From contig JAFDIV010000015.1 of assembly GCA_019307815.1 (NCBI GenBank), positions 1 through 64,000 on the forward strand: 64,000 nucleotides of DNA, in the 5' to 3' direction. The notes under the pieces were generated by a model. It saw only the letters and a list, made by a program, of their open reading frames with translations, had not been told where the DNA came from and searched no databases. The position numbers and the translations under genes were made by a program. The DNA comes from Deltaproteobacteria bacterium. GTDB lineage: Bacteria > Desulfobacterota > DSM-4660 > Desulfatiglandales > Desulfatiglandaceae. Positions 7,951 to 16,568 of the stretch are shown here, piece after piece (the stretch's first letter is position 1; every line of letters begins with the position of its first letter).

Positions 7951-9026
7951 CAACTTGGCGCCATGGAGGAGATATCTGGCATTTGTCAAAGGAATTGAAA
8001 TGTCCGCCAGAAGGCATCCTGGATTTTTCATCTAGTTTAAACCCATTTGGCCCGCCCCAATGGCTTCTTTCCCTTGTGGAGAAGAATCTTCCTTACATGC
8101 GATACTACCCCGACCCCTGGTCCACCGGCCTTTGCAAGGCAATAGGGGAGTCCTATGGGAGTTCGATTCAAGAGATCTTGATCGGAAACGGGAGCAGCCA
8201 ACTCCTTTATTTGATTCCTTGGGCCCTTTTACCCCACCGAGCCGTTATCCCGGCTCCCTCCTATGTGGATTATGAGTATGGCGCCAGGGCATCACGGATC
8301 CCGGTTCACCATATTATAATGGACCCTGAGAAAGATTTTGAGTTGCCTGTTGATCAGCTTATGTCTTGTGTGGCTGACAAGGATATTGTGTTCTTGGCAA
8401 GACCCAATAATCCAACGGGAAGCCTATATGAGGCGGATCAGATCAGGTGGCTGGCCAAAAAAAAGCAAGGAGCCTTTTTTGTGGTAGATCAGGCCTTTTA
8501 TCACTTTGTGGATGACAAAGATCCCCTTTTGGTAAACAGACCTGCTAATATTGCTCTGATTTTTTCCCTTACCAAGGCATTTGCCGTGCCTGGAATACGG
8601 CTGGGATGGGTAATTGCAGACCCATGGGTAGTGGAAAAGGTAAGGAATGTGCAGTCTCCATGGTCGGTGAATTTTTTTGCCCAGATAATTGGAGAGGCCG
8701 CCTTGAAGGATGGGGGCTTTGTGGAAGATACCCGCAGGCGCCTGAAAGAGCAAAGAGAACTTTTATTCCGGGAAATTAACCGGATAGATGGTTTCTTGGT
8801 TTATCCAAGTAAGGCCAACTTCTTATTGGTTCGAATCAATAGGCAAGGGCCAACTGCACAAGATCTAAGGAAACAACTCCTTGGAAAAAGGATCGCCATA
8901 AGGACGTGTGAAAATTTCGTTGGGCTGGATGAGGGATTTTTTAGGATATGTGTTCGAACTGAGGAAGAAAACATCCAGCTTATAGATGTACTAAAGGAAA
9001 TTTCAGGGGTATGGACAGACCCGTGA
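7947..9026 (+). CDS. cobD: L-threonine-O-3-phosphate decarboxylase (CobD, class I/II PLP enzyme)
   Basis: A 359-residue HisC-like PLP enzyme that makes (R)-1-aminopropan-2-yl phosphate, the linker of the B12 nucleotide loop. It begins with the CobD-typical HGGDIW and DFSSSLNPFGPP. It has the ARPNNPTGS motif, and the PLP lysine lies in SLTKAFAVPGIRLGW. Placement between cobS and cbiB separates it from histidinol-phosphate aminotransferase, which it otherwise resembles. It overlaps cbiB by 16 bp. Confidence 0.9.
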   Translation: MTTWRHGGDIWHLSKELKCPPEGILDFSSSLNPFGPPQWLLSLVEKNLPYMRYYPDPWSTGLCKAIGESYGSSIQEILIGNGSSQLLYLIPWALLPHRAVIPAPSYVDYEYGARASRIPVHHIIMDPEKDFELPVDQLMSCVADKDIVFLARPNNPTGSLYEADQIRWLAKKKQGAFFVVDQAFYHFVDDKDPLLVNRPANIALIFSLTKAFAVPGIRLGWVIADPWVVEKVRNVQSPWSVNFFAQIIGEAALKDGGFVEDTRRRLKEQRELLFREINRIDGFLVYPSKANFLLVRINRQGPTAQDLRKQLLGKRIAIRTCENFVGLDEGFFRICVRTEEENIQLIDVLKEISGVWTDP

Positions 9027-9979
9027 GGCTTGAATACCAGATGATCGTGGCGTTGGCCCTGGATGCTGTTATCGGTGATCCACGATGGTTCCCTCACCCG
9101 GTAAAACTCTTAGGATGGATGGCACTGTGGCTGGAAAAGAAGAGCCGTAAAAGGATCAAGAATGAGGTGGCGGCCGGGGCAATAACTGTACTTGGTGTCG
9201 TCTTCGTAACTACAGGAGCGGTCTTTTTAACGGTAATAGCGGCCCGAGCCCTTGGCCCTGTTGTGGGGGACGTGATATCGATTTTCTTGCTTTACACTAC
9301 CATCGCAATGAAGGACTTGATTCGCCATAGCAGGGATGTGTATTTGGCCTTGAAGCAAGGTCGGCTGGGGGAGGCCAGGGGAAAGGCCAGCCTCATGGTG
9401 GGCAGAAGGACAGAGCAATTGGATGAACCCGAGATGGTAAGGGCTACGGTAGAGAGTGTGGCAGAAAACATGGTGGATGGAGTGGCCGCTCCTTTATTCT
9501 ATGGATTCATAGCAGGCCCTGTGGGCGCCATGGTTTACAAGGCTATTAATACCCTAGACTCCCTGTTCGGATACAAGGAAGAGCCTTATACGCGCTTTGG
9601 AAAGTTCGCTGCACGCCTTGATGATGTGGCCAACTTTTTACCAGCCCGGATATCCGCCTCTTTGGTGCCCTTGGGGGCTGTAATGCTGGGATACGATTGG
9701 TCAAGGGCCATAAGGATTCTTATAAGAGACCGCAGACGCCATGATAGTCCCAACAGTGGATGGCCTGAAGCGGCATTTGCCGGTGCCTTGGGGGTCAGGC
9801 TCGGGGGAAGGAATCTCTACGGGTCGGTGGTTACAGTGAAGCCGCATCTGGGAGACCCCATGGTGCCTCTCAAACCCTCTCATATCTTACAGGCCAATAG
9901 GTTGATGGTGTGTAGCATCCTGGTGTTTGTTGCCTTGGCCTTTGGTTTAAATCTATGGCTGCGTTCCTGCCTGCAGTAG
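9011..9979 (+). CDS. cbiB: Adenosylcobinamide-phosphate synthase
   Basis: A 322-residue membrane enzyme that attaches the aminopropanol (phosphate) linker to cobyric acid. Diagnostic motifs are DAVIGDPRWFPHPV near the N-terminus, RDVYLALKQG, ESVAENMVDGVAAPLFYGF, YKAINTLDSLFGYK and the Asp-rich FAARLDDVANFLPAR. Four to five hydrophobic segments are visible. It ends the operon; its stop codon sits inside a GC-rich palindrome. Confidence 0.95.
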   Translation: MDRPVRLEYQMIVALALDAVIGDPRWFPHPVKLLGWMALWLEKKSRKRIKNEVAAGAITVLGVVFVTTGAVFLTVIAARALGPVVGDVISIFLLYTTIAMKDLIRHSRDVYLALKQGRLGEARGKASLMVGRRTEQLDEPEMVRATVESVAENMVDGVAAPLFYGFIAGPVGAMVYKAINTLDSLFGYKEEPYTRFGKFAARLDDVANFLPARISASLVPLGAVMLGYDWSRAIRILIRDRRRHDSPNSGWPEAAFAGALGVRLGGRNLYGSVVTVKPHLGDPMVPLKPSHILQANRLMVCSILVFVALAFGLNLWLRSCLQ

Positions 9980-9984
9980 GCAGG
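9966..9984. repeat. CCTGCCT...AGGCAGG palindrome at the end of the cob operon
   Basis: Seven-bp perfect arms (9966-9972 and 9978-9984) flank a 5-nt loop and overlap the cbiB stop codon. There is no T-run, so it is not a classical intrinsic terminator. Similar GC-rich CCTGCC palindromes occur at 29297 and 63318, which suggests a dispersed intergenic repeat that may also help termination. Confidence 0.5.
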
Positions 9985-10166
9985 CACTACAGATCAGGCA
10001 CTCACTTTGAAGGGATGGCTGTCATGCCATTTCCCTGTCCGCAGTGGCTCTGAGGCAGACGGGGAGGAGCCTTGGTGAGGAGAGAGCTGAGGGCATGTTT
10101 GCTAAATTTGGTGAGTAATGTGCTAAAATTGATAGAGATAATGAAGGCAGTAGCGAGGTGTAAGAT

Positions 10167-10832
10167 ATGAGACAAGAGATTATTATCCGTCAAGTTTTGG
10201 TTGGTCCACTTGAGGTATTTTCTTATGTAGTGGCATGTGGACATACACGGGAGGGGGTCATTATCGACCCAGGGGGAGATGAAGAAAAGATTCTAGAAGT
10301 GATTGAAAAGGAAAGGGTAGCTCCGAGATATATTTTAAATACCCATGGGCATGCAGATCACGGGTTGGCCAATGAGGTCTTGAAGCAGAAGCTGGATATC
10401 CCATGGTGCTTACATGAGGCAGATGCCAGATTTTTTGCGGAGCCAGAGGCAAAGGCGGCAATCGAAAAAGAATTAGGAGCACTTTCCCTTTTGCAGCCAG
10501 ATATCACACTTAAAGATAGGGATGTGTTGAAGGTAGGAGACTTGGAGATACAGGTGATCCATACGCCCGGACACTCGCCAGGGTCTGTTTGTTATCTGAC
10601 TAACGGAAATCTGTTTACTGGAGACACATTATTTGTAGGGGCAGTGGGAAGGACTGATTTGGCAGGTGGGTCCCTGGAGATTCTGCTTAATTCACTGAAA
10701 GAAAAGATAATTACGCTCCCCCAAGAGACGGTGGTATGGCCAGGTCATGATTACGGGGATACTCCAACCTCTACCATCGGTAGAGAGATGCAAGAGAACC
10801 CATATATCACGGATTTTATTCTTGAGGGGTAG
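10167..10832 (+). CDS. MBL-fold metallohydrolase (glyoxalase II-like)
   Basis: A 221-residue cytosolic metallo-beta-lactamase-fold hydrolase. The metal motif THGHADH is at 59-65. HTPGHSPGS, FTGDTLF and WPGHDYGDT supply the remaining His/Asp ligands of a dinuclear site. Length and motifs fit the hydroxyacylglutathione-hydrolase-like branch. The real substrate (thioester, persulfide or other) cannot be told. GAGGTG lies upstream of the ATG. Its end overlaps the convergent receiver gene by 17 bp. Confidence 0.88.
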   Translation: MRQEIIIRQVLVGPLEVFSYVVACGHTREGVIIDPGGDEEKILEVIEKERVAPRYILNTHGHADHGLANEVLKQKLDIPWCLHEADARFFAEPEAKAAIEKELGALSLLQPDITLKDRDVLKVGDLEIQVIHTPGHSPGSVCYLTNGNLFTGDTLFVGAVGRTDLAGGSLEILLNSLKEKIITLPQETVVWPGHDYGDTPTSTIGREMQENPYITDFILEG

Positions 10833-11256
10833 ACATGTGGCCCCTCAATACCTCCTCGATGACCCGCAACAGTTCCGAGGGGTCAATGGGCTTTTCCACG
10901 AAGCCCTCAGGTCTGACATAAGTAACTTCTCCGTTACTTTGCCCTTTTGGATCGGGCAGCTTAAAAGAGAAGTCCCTGAAATCAGCCCCTGTCACTTGTG
11001 AGACCCCGGAGACCACTATTACAGGGATATCCTTCAATACTGGCTCTGTCTTCAGCTCTTGGAAAACAGTGATACCGCTTTTATCCGGCATGATCAAATC
11101 AAGGAGAATCAGATCAGGGTGCTTTTGCTTGGCGATATTGAGGCTTTCAACAGCAGAGGTGGTGGTAAGGGGCTCGAAACCATTATCTAGGAGCACGGTT
11201 TCAATAAAGGTGAGGGCATCTGGTTCATCATCAATGACCAGGATCTTTTTTGCCAT
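10816..11256 (-). CDS. Stand-alone response-regulator receiver protein
   Basis: A 146-residue CheY-like protein. The acidic pocket is IDDEPD, the phospho-acceptor is Asp53 in LLDLIMPDKSG, and the conserved lysine is in VEKPIDP. There is no output domain. A 20-residue insertion between VVVSGVSQ and VEKPIDP (residues about 92-118) is longer than usual. No kinase gene is adjacent, so the partner is unknown. Confidence 0.88.
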   Translation of the reverse strand: MAKKILVIDDEPDALTFIETVLLDNGFEPLTTTSAVESLNIAKQKHPDLILLDLIMPDKSGITVFQELKTEPVLKDIPVIVVSGVSQVTGADFRDFSFKLPDPKGQSNGEVTYVRPEGFVEKPIDPSELLRVIEEVLRGHMSTPQE

Positions 11257-11525
11257 AGCTTCCTCGTAATGTGAAAGTTAAGGACTACTATTATAGTTAT
11301 TATTATCATAACTTCTTCAATTTTCAAACCAAAAACCGCAAGCTTGATGCAAGTATCACAAAGTCCAAGATAAGGTTAGCGGAAAAATAGCTTGAAATTC
11401 CTCTTGCAATCCTATATGTGATGGCCTCGTAAGAGTTCTTTCATGTCTCCCAATTATTGAAGGAATGATAAGAGAAGTTGCCTTTTTATGGGGCAAGGGA
11501 ATCTTTTTAGACGGAGGGAGTTAGA

Positions 11526-12111
11526 ATGCAAGATACTAAACGGGTGAAGAATATACTGATTCCCATTGAAGAGTATGAAACTGTGTCTGAGGATGAGCGG
11601 CTTGCTGACGCCTTGGCCTTATTGAAAAAAAGATATGAAAATATTAAGGAGCATGGGCAGGGGCAATTCCATACCACAATCTTTGTCAGGGATTCTTCGG
11701 GCAAAATTGTAGGAAAGATTTCCATGTATGACTTAATTAGAGGTCTGGTGCCTGAGTCCGTAAAAACGCCTGAAATGTCAAGGGCTTATTATACAGTTCT
11801 TTCATCCAGGGTCTTGGAAGTCAGCAAAGAGGTGAGTGAAGTTCAAGAACGCTTTAAGTGGCTTCATTGCTCCTTTCTTGATCTGATAAGACAAGAGGCT
11901 CAGAAACGGGTCAAGGAAGTCATGTCAGAGATCCATCCATTGCTTAGAGAAGATGATAGTATCAATCACGCCATTTATATCATGTTTAAAGAAGGGGGTA
12001 CGGCAGCCGCTGGTTGTAAGGGATGGGAAGCTCATAGGCGTTGTTACCTTAAAGGCCATTTTTGATGAACTCATCGAAATCATAGGCCCTGAATGCGGGG
12101 TTAATTGGTAG
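11526..12111 (+). pseudogene. CBS-domain pair protein with a 1-nt frameshift
   Basis: The frame from ATG 11526 (SD GGAGGGAG) gives a CBS-type protein: VSEDERLADAL and FVRDSSGKIVGKISMYDL in CBS 1, VKEVMSEIHPLLREDDS and HAIYIMFKEG in CBS 2. After a G5 run at 11994-11998 the frame diverges into 27 unrelated residues. Removing one G restores VRQPLVVRDGKLIGVVTLKAI, the proper end of CBS 2, to a TAG at 12109-12111. The intact product would be about 195 residues and would sense an adenine nucleotide or similar ligand. The frameshift may be real or a homopolymer sequencing error. Confidence 0.8.
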
Positions 12112-12133
12112 GATCTCACCAGAGTAAGGCACC

Positions 12134-12178
12134 AATAGTCCGCGCCTAGGACCAAAGGGTCTTAGGCGCGGATTATTA
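12134..12178. terminator. Strong hairpin terminator after the CBS gene
   Basis: CCGCGCCTAGGACC (12140-12153) pairs with GGTCTTAGGCGCGG (12158-12171) across an AAAG loop, with one G-T wobble. The stem extends outward through AATAGT/ATTATT. An AT-rich tract follows. It is symmetrical enough to serve both the plus-strand CBS gene and the minus-strand gene ending at 12208. Confidence 0.8.
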
Positions 12179-12207
12179 TGGAGTAAAGAACTTAAAGGTA
12201 TTGACCG

Positions 12208-12690
12208 TCACATAGTGAAAAGTTTTTGGATGTCAGGATGCATTCTTATTGTCTTTAAGAACTGATCTGTACGTTTTGTGAGTCTGCTTCTTAGGATTTC
12301 TAGGGTGCCTTTCATAAACTTGTACCCTAGACGAGGATCTTCTTCCAAGAGACCCAGAAGTGGAGTGGCAGGCAAGGCAATTACTTCAGAGGGCTCTGAG
12401 CAAATGGCTGAGCTTGTGTAGGTGGATCCTTCAAACAGGGCAGACCATCCAAAAGAGTACCCAGGTTTGACCGATGCAATGGAAATCATTATGTTTTCAT
12501 TAAGCTCCACCTCAAGCAATATCTTTCCCTTCAGGAGCATATAAAATACATCTGCAGGCTGCCCCTGATCGAAGATGGTGGCCTTTTCGCTGAAAATTCT
12601 CACATTACACAGTGGCTGGATTTTTTCCAGCATCCAATCTTCGTAAGACCTCAAAAGGTGAATCTTCTTTAAGTCTTCAAGAGGTACCAT
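12208..12690 (-). CDS. Cyclic-nucleotide-binding-domain (Crp-like) protein without HTH
   Basis: A 160-residue protein with one cNMP-binding beta-roll: FSEKATIFDQGQPADVFYMLLKG and a phosphate-cassette-like GYSFGWSALFEGSTYTSS. The cassette lacks the arginine that usually binds cyclic phosphate, and no C-terminal DNA-binding helix-turn-helix follows. It may therefore sense something else or act by protein contact. It sits 89 nt downstream of the antiporter cluster on the same strand. Confidence 0.8.
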   Translation of the reverse strand: MVPLEDLKKIHLLRSYEDWMLEKIQPLCNVRIFSEKATIFDQGQPADVFYMLLKGKILLEVELNENIMISIASVKPGYSFGWSALFEGSTYTSSAICSEPSEVIALPATPLLGLLEEDPRLGYKFMKGTLEILRSRLTKRTDQFLKTIRMHPDIQKLFTM

Positions 12691-12779
12691 ACGATTCCCC
12701 CTTTTTGTGATTTTATATCCAGCAACCGAATCACAGCATAGCTCAACAGTAGATGGCTGCCAAGGGATAGAAGTGCTCC

Positions 12780-14558
12780 TCAGCTGAGCAGGAAAAGCAA
12801 TATAATAAAAAGTGCAGCTATTCCGGTTCCGATACCGATAGGAAGAGTCCCCTTTACCATATCATTATAAAGGTTACGTTTCTTAATCTCCAGTCTTTCC
12901 CCCTTTTTCCCTGCTATAATCCATAGGCTCACCATTGGGATAAGCATGGCCCGAGCCAGACCGTCTTTGGAATATTTGGCCAGGTTGCTGGCGAGCCCAC
13001 TTACAAAAGCTCTTTCAAGGTAGTCATTAAGGCCGTTCAGAAGCCTGGCAGAAAATACTAGCACAAGATTTCCTCCCTTGCGATAGAACCAGTCAAAGTC
13101 TAGATTAACGGCTCTCATTTCAGATGGATAAATTCCAGAGAGAATAAGAAGGGTAAATGCCAGGGATGAAAAAAACAACAACTGGGTTTGCCCCAAGACG
13201 TGTGAAGAGGTGTATGGGATATATTCCGTCTGATAAGGAAGAAGGCTGTAAAGTGGGCCAGGAAATGATCCTATGAAAATACACAGGCCAGCGGCAAGAC
13301 CCATGGCCAAGAGCATGTTTAGGGGAGCTTCTTTGGTCCTGATTCCTGAGTCGTGGGAGAAAAAGGCGAAGAATGGGATCTTGATGCCAGCATGATGAAA
13401 GACACCCGCAGAGGCAAACAGGAGAATGAACCAGATGATACGAAGGTTTCCGTGCACTGCAGCTTCCATGACCATGGACTTACTTACAAAACCGCTAAAG
13501 AGCGGAAACGCTGAGATGGAGGCGGCCCCAATCATACAGAATATACAGGTAAGGGGCATGGTTTTGTAAAGACCACCAAGGTCCGTTGCATTTACCCTAC
13601 CTGTCCTATACATGACAGCCCCAATAGACATGAAGAGCAACGCCTTAAAGAGGATGTCATTAAAGGCGTGAGAGACGGCCCCATTTATTGCCAGTTGGGT
13701 ACCAATGCCTATGCCGCACACCATAAATCCCACCTGGTTTATGAGGCTGTAAGAAAGGACCCGGCGCAGATCATTTTCAATGACTGCATAGAAAATGGGA
13801 AATGCGGTCATAATTGCGCCGATCCAAATGAGGGCACTTTCTCCAGGGAATGCCCTAGCTAAGGCGTAAACAGCGGTTTTCGTGGTGAAGGCACTGAGGA
13901 ATATTGTGCCGGTAATGGTGGCCTCGGGATAGGAATCAGTAAGCCACGGGTGTAAAATGGGCCAGGCACAATTTACCCCTAGGCCGAGAAAGATCAAAAG
14001 GGTGGCAATATCATGAAGTCCCAAATACCCAAAGGCCATTGATCCAGTTTGTGATATGTGGACAAGGATCCCCGCCAACAGACAGAGCCCTCCTGCAGCG
14101 TGGACCAGAAGATACCTGTAACCTGACGCTAAGGCGGAGGGGGTTTGGCGACTCCAAATGAGAAAAACGGAACTGATGGTGAGCATTTCCCAAAAAAGAA
14201 AAAAGGACAAAAGATCTCCTGAAAAAACAGCACCTATGGCGCATCCCCCATAGACCAAGGAGGCAATATGCTCTGTATCATTGTCCACGTGTAATGCATA
14301 GAGGAGGGCGATGAAGGATATAATGTGGAAGATGTAACCGAATACAAGGCTTAGCCTGTCTACCTTTGCTAATATGATTTGGTAGTCCAAAAAATTAAAA
14401 ACAAAGCTATAACCTGCAGGGATGGAGATGAGATTGGCAAAACTTATTACTGGTAGAAGGAGCAGAAGTGCCTTTTTCCATTTTCCCCTACAAAAGGGTA
14501 GAATAAAAGCACCTAGAACCAGTATGGATGCCGGGGGCAGACTATGACTATGACTCAT
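12780..14558 (-). CDS. NuoL/MrpD-type proton-conducting antiporter subunit (large subunit 3)
   Basis: A 592-residue membrane protein of the NuoL/M/N-MrpA/D family with about 14-16 helices. A functional glutamate lies in FFLFWEMLTISSVFLIW, a lysine in TTKTAVYALARAFPG, and a broken-helix region in FNDILFKALLFMSIGAV. A long C-terminal segment after about residue 490 ends with another helix. It overlaps the upstream 87-residue gene by 11 bp. It is the last gene of the Mrp/Mbh-like module. Whether it moves H+ or Na+ cannot be told. Confidence 0.88.
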   Translation of the reverse strand: MSHSHSLPPASILVLGAFILPFCRGKWKKALLLLLPVISFANLISIPAGYSFVFNFLDYQIILAKVDRLSLVFGYIFHIISFIALLYALHVDNDTEHIASLVYGGCAIGAVFSGDLLSFFLFWEMLTISSVFLIWSRQTPSALASGYRYLLVHAAGGLCLLAGILVHISQTGSMAFGYLGLHDIATLLIFLGLGVNCAWPILHPWLTDSYPEATITGTIFLSAFTTKTAVYALARAFPGESALIWIGAIMTAFPIFYAVIENDLRRVLSYSLINQVGFMVCGIGIGTQLAINGAVSHAFNDILFKALLFMSIGAVMYRTGRVNATDLGGLYKTMPLTCIFCMIGAASISAFPLFSGFVSKSMVMEAAVHGNLRIIWFILLFASAGVFHHAGIKIPFFAFFSHDSGIRTKEAPLNMLLAMGLAAGLCIFIGSFPGPLYSLLPYQTEYIPYTSSHVLGQTQLLFFSSLAFTLLILSGIYPSEMRAVNLDFDWFYRKGGNLVLVFSARLLNGLNDYLERAFVSGLASNLAKYSKDGLARAMLIPMVSLWIIAGKKGERLEIKKRNLYNDMVKGTLPIGIGTGIAALFIILLFLLS

Positions 14559-14811
14559 AGTAATCTTCTTTCCTTTTGACTAGGGGCCTCAGGATATATT
14601 TAGCGGCAAGGACAAGTGCCACACATGCCACGAACCCGAAAACTGCATAAAATTCAGGCCAGCCTTCCCAGGGGAGGACCACATGCTTTGGTAATACGAG
14701 ATCCAGCACCAGCAGAAGCAATAGCGAAGCGTAATAACAGCGGAAAAGCCTTTTTACGTTTTGGGGCTTGTCAAATAAATATTGTTTTTCTCTCTGGATC
14801 TTCTTTTTCAT
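14548..14811 (-). CDS. Small two-helix membrane protein in the Mrp-like operon
   Basis: An 87-residue protein with a basic N-terminus and two hydrophobic segments (about residues 27-43 and 54-74), ending KRKEDYYES. GGAGG lies 8 nt before the ATG, and the reading frame overlaps the next gene by 11 bp, so translation is well supported. I do not recognise a family. From its place it is likely an accessory subunit of the antiporter complex. Confidence 0.72.
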   Translation of the reverse strand: MKKKIQREKQYLFDKPQNVKRLFRCYYASLLLLLVLDLVLPKHVVLPWEGWPEFYAVFGFVACVALVLAAKYILRPLVKRKEDYYES

Positions 14812-14849
14812 GTCTCAGCCCTCCTAGTCATATACTGGACTCTGGTGTG

Positions 14850-14978
14850 TCAAAGTGTACTGGCCAGGATCACAGCTAGGTATATGGATGCACAAATAAT
14901 CAGGAAAAAGAATATCTTTCTGTAACCAGGAACCTCCTCGTGTGTTAGCTCCATAAGCTCATCATGTTCCTTGGTCAT
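14850..14978 (-). CDS. 42-residue single-helix membrane peptide
   Basis: A short reading frame, MTKEHDELMELTHEEVPGYR followed by one hydrophobic helix (residues about 21-39) and ASTL. An SD-like GAGGT lies 9 nt upstream of the ATG, and the acidic cytosolic head plus helix is a typical small-subunit layout. It lies between the large antiporter gene at 15090 and the 87-residue gene, on the same strand and within 40 nt of the latter. Function unknown; probably a small subunit of the membrane module. Confidence 0.65.
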   Translation of the reverse strand: MTKEHDELMELTHEEVPGYRKIFFFLIICASIYLAVILASTL

Positions 14979-15082
14979 TTCACGTATACCTCAATGTCGT
15001 TTTGATATCTTGTTTTCACAGTCAACTTCTTTTGGATTGGAAACTCACATATTTCTGTATCATATGTGGCTCTCCCTACCAT
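14975..15082 (-). CDS. Possible 35-residue peptide coupled to the 42-residue one
   Basis: A frame beginning MVGRATYDTEICEF starts 7 nt after the stop of the large antiporter gene. It ends ...IEVYVK with a TGA that overlaps the next ATG (ATGA), the same coupling seen at other junctions of this operon. It is soluble, lysine- and threonine-rich, with one cysteine. Without homologues it remains a tentative gene. Confidence 0.35.
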   Translation of the reverse strand: MVGRATYDTEICEFPIQKKLTVKTRYQNDIEVYVK

Positions 15083-15089
15083 GGAAGAC

Positions 15090-16568
15090 TCAGGCCCTTA
15101 ATAATTGATGGATCACCAATTTTATTAGCTTATAGAAAGGTTGCGGATAGAAAAACATGGCGATGGACAACAATGAAGTCACACAGAGAGGAACCACGCA
15201 AAAAAGGGGCGCCTCTCTTATTCCCTGAGCCGAACCTTGGTCCCTCAAAAAAAAGGCCTTATAAATGATGGGCATAAAATACGCTGCGTTTAAGAGTGAG
15301 CTGACCAATAATACTACTAGCGCAATTGCCTGGTGGGACTGTAAAGATCCTAATAGGAGGTTCCACTTGCTCAAAAAACCACCACAGGGCGGGAGCCCTA
15401 TGATGCTCAAAGAAGCAATGAAAAAGGCAATCATGGTAATAGGCATCCTTTTGCCAATTCCATGCATCTCGCTTAGATTCTTCTTCCCTGTTGCGACAAA
15501 TATAGCGCCAGCACAAAAGAATAGGGTAATCTTTCCAAACGCGTGCATGGGGATATGGATAAGCCCTCCGGTCATTCCCCTGGGTGAAAGGAGCGCTACC
15601 CCCAGGATGATGTAAGACAACTGGGAGATGGTGGAATATGCAAGCAATCTCTTTAGGTTGTCTTGGGATAAGGCTATAAGAGATCCTATGATGATGGTAA
15701 AGGAAGCCACGTAGGATACTGCAGGCCCCACATGCAGGCCCATAAGTTCTTTGGTTCCAAATGTATAGAGCAGCACCCTTATAATGCTGAAGACCCCTAC
15801 CTTTACCACTGCCACAGCATGGAGAAGGGCACTTACCGGAGTTGGGGCTACCATGGCAGCAGGGAGCCATGCGTGAAAGGGCATAATGGCCGACTTGGCA
15901 AAACCAAAGATGAACAGAAACAGAATCACAATAAGCACACTATGAGGTGCCGCTTTGCCAAGTATGCCCAGAGCCGAAAAGTTTAGGGTTCCTGTTACAT
16001 GGTACACGTAAAGCATGGCAGGCAAAACAAAGCCGATGGATGTGCCGAGGATATAGGTCAGATATTTTCTTCCGGATATTCGGGCCTCATCGTCCTGGTG
16101 GTGGGTAACCAGCGGATAGGTGGCAAGGGAAAGTATCTCATAGAAAAGATAAAGGGTCAGGAGATTAGCTGCAAAGGCCACACCTATTGTGGCAGAGAGG
16201 GCAATGGCGAAAAAACAAAAGTAGCGGGTCTGGGCATGTTCATCCAACCCTCTCATATAGCCAATGGAATAGGTCGTGGTGACGATCCAAAGAAATGACG
16301 AGACGATCCCAAAGAGCATGCCAAGGGCATCGACTCGGAACTGAATGGGTGCGCCTGGCAACACGTTCATAAGGGTGAAGATGATCTGGTGCCCATTTAA
16401 GATCACAGGGAGCATGGAGATAACCAGTGCAAACTTGAGCCCAGCAGCAATGAAGCTCACAGTCTCGCGAATGTTCGGCCTTGGACTCAACACAATAAAC
16501 GGGACCGCACACAAGGAGACAAGAACAGCCAGCAATGGACGTATGGAATAATAGAGCTCCATGATCAC
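15090..16568 (-). CDS. NuoM/MrpD-type antiporter subunit (large subunit 2)
   Basis: A 492-residue, ~14-helix membrane protein of the NuoL/M/N-MrpD family. Motifs are YLFYEILSLATYPLV (key Glu), FGFAKSAIMPFHAWLPAAMVAPTPVSALLHA (Lys helix, the most conserved stretch of the family), and LKRLLAYSTISQLSYI. It starts at a GTG overlapping the stop of the upstream gene by 4 bp (GTGA). An ATG two codons later is an alternative. Confidence 0.9.
   Translation of the reverse strand: MIMELYYSIRPLLAVLVSLCAVPFIVLSPRPNIRETVSFIAAGLKFALVISMLPVILNGHQIIFTLMNVLPGAPIQFRVDALGMLFGIVSSFLWIVTTTYSIGYMRGLDEHAQTRYFCFFAIALSATIGVAFAANLLTLYLFYEILSLATYPLVTHHQDDEARISGRKYLTYILGTSIGFVLPAMLYVYHVTGTLNFSALGILGKAAPHSVLIVILFLFIFGFAKSAIMPFHAWLPAAMVAPTPVSALLHAVAVVKVGVFSIIRVLLYTFGTKELMGLHVGPAVSYVASFTIIIGSLIALSQDNLKRLLAYSTISQLSYIILGVALLSPRGMTGGLIHIPMHAFGKITLFFCAGAIFVATGKKNLSEMHGIGKRMPITMIAFFIASLSIIGLPPCGGFLSKWNLLLGSLQSHQAIALVVLLVSSLLNAAYFMPIIYKAFFLRDQGSAQGIREAPLFCVVPLCVTSLLSIAMFFYPQPFYKLIKLVIHQLLRA

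Noticed and set aside
13668..13862. Plus-strand frames inside the antiporter genes
   Set aside because: These and many similar frames are antisense to clearly conserved membrane proteins and have unnatural composition.
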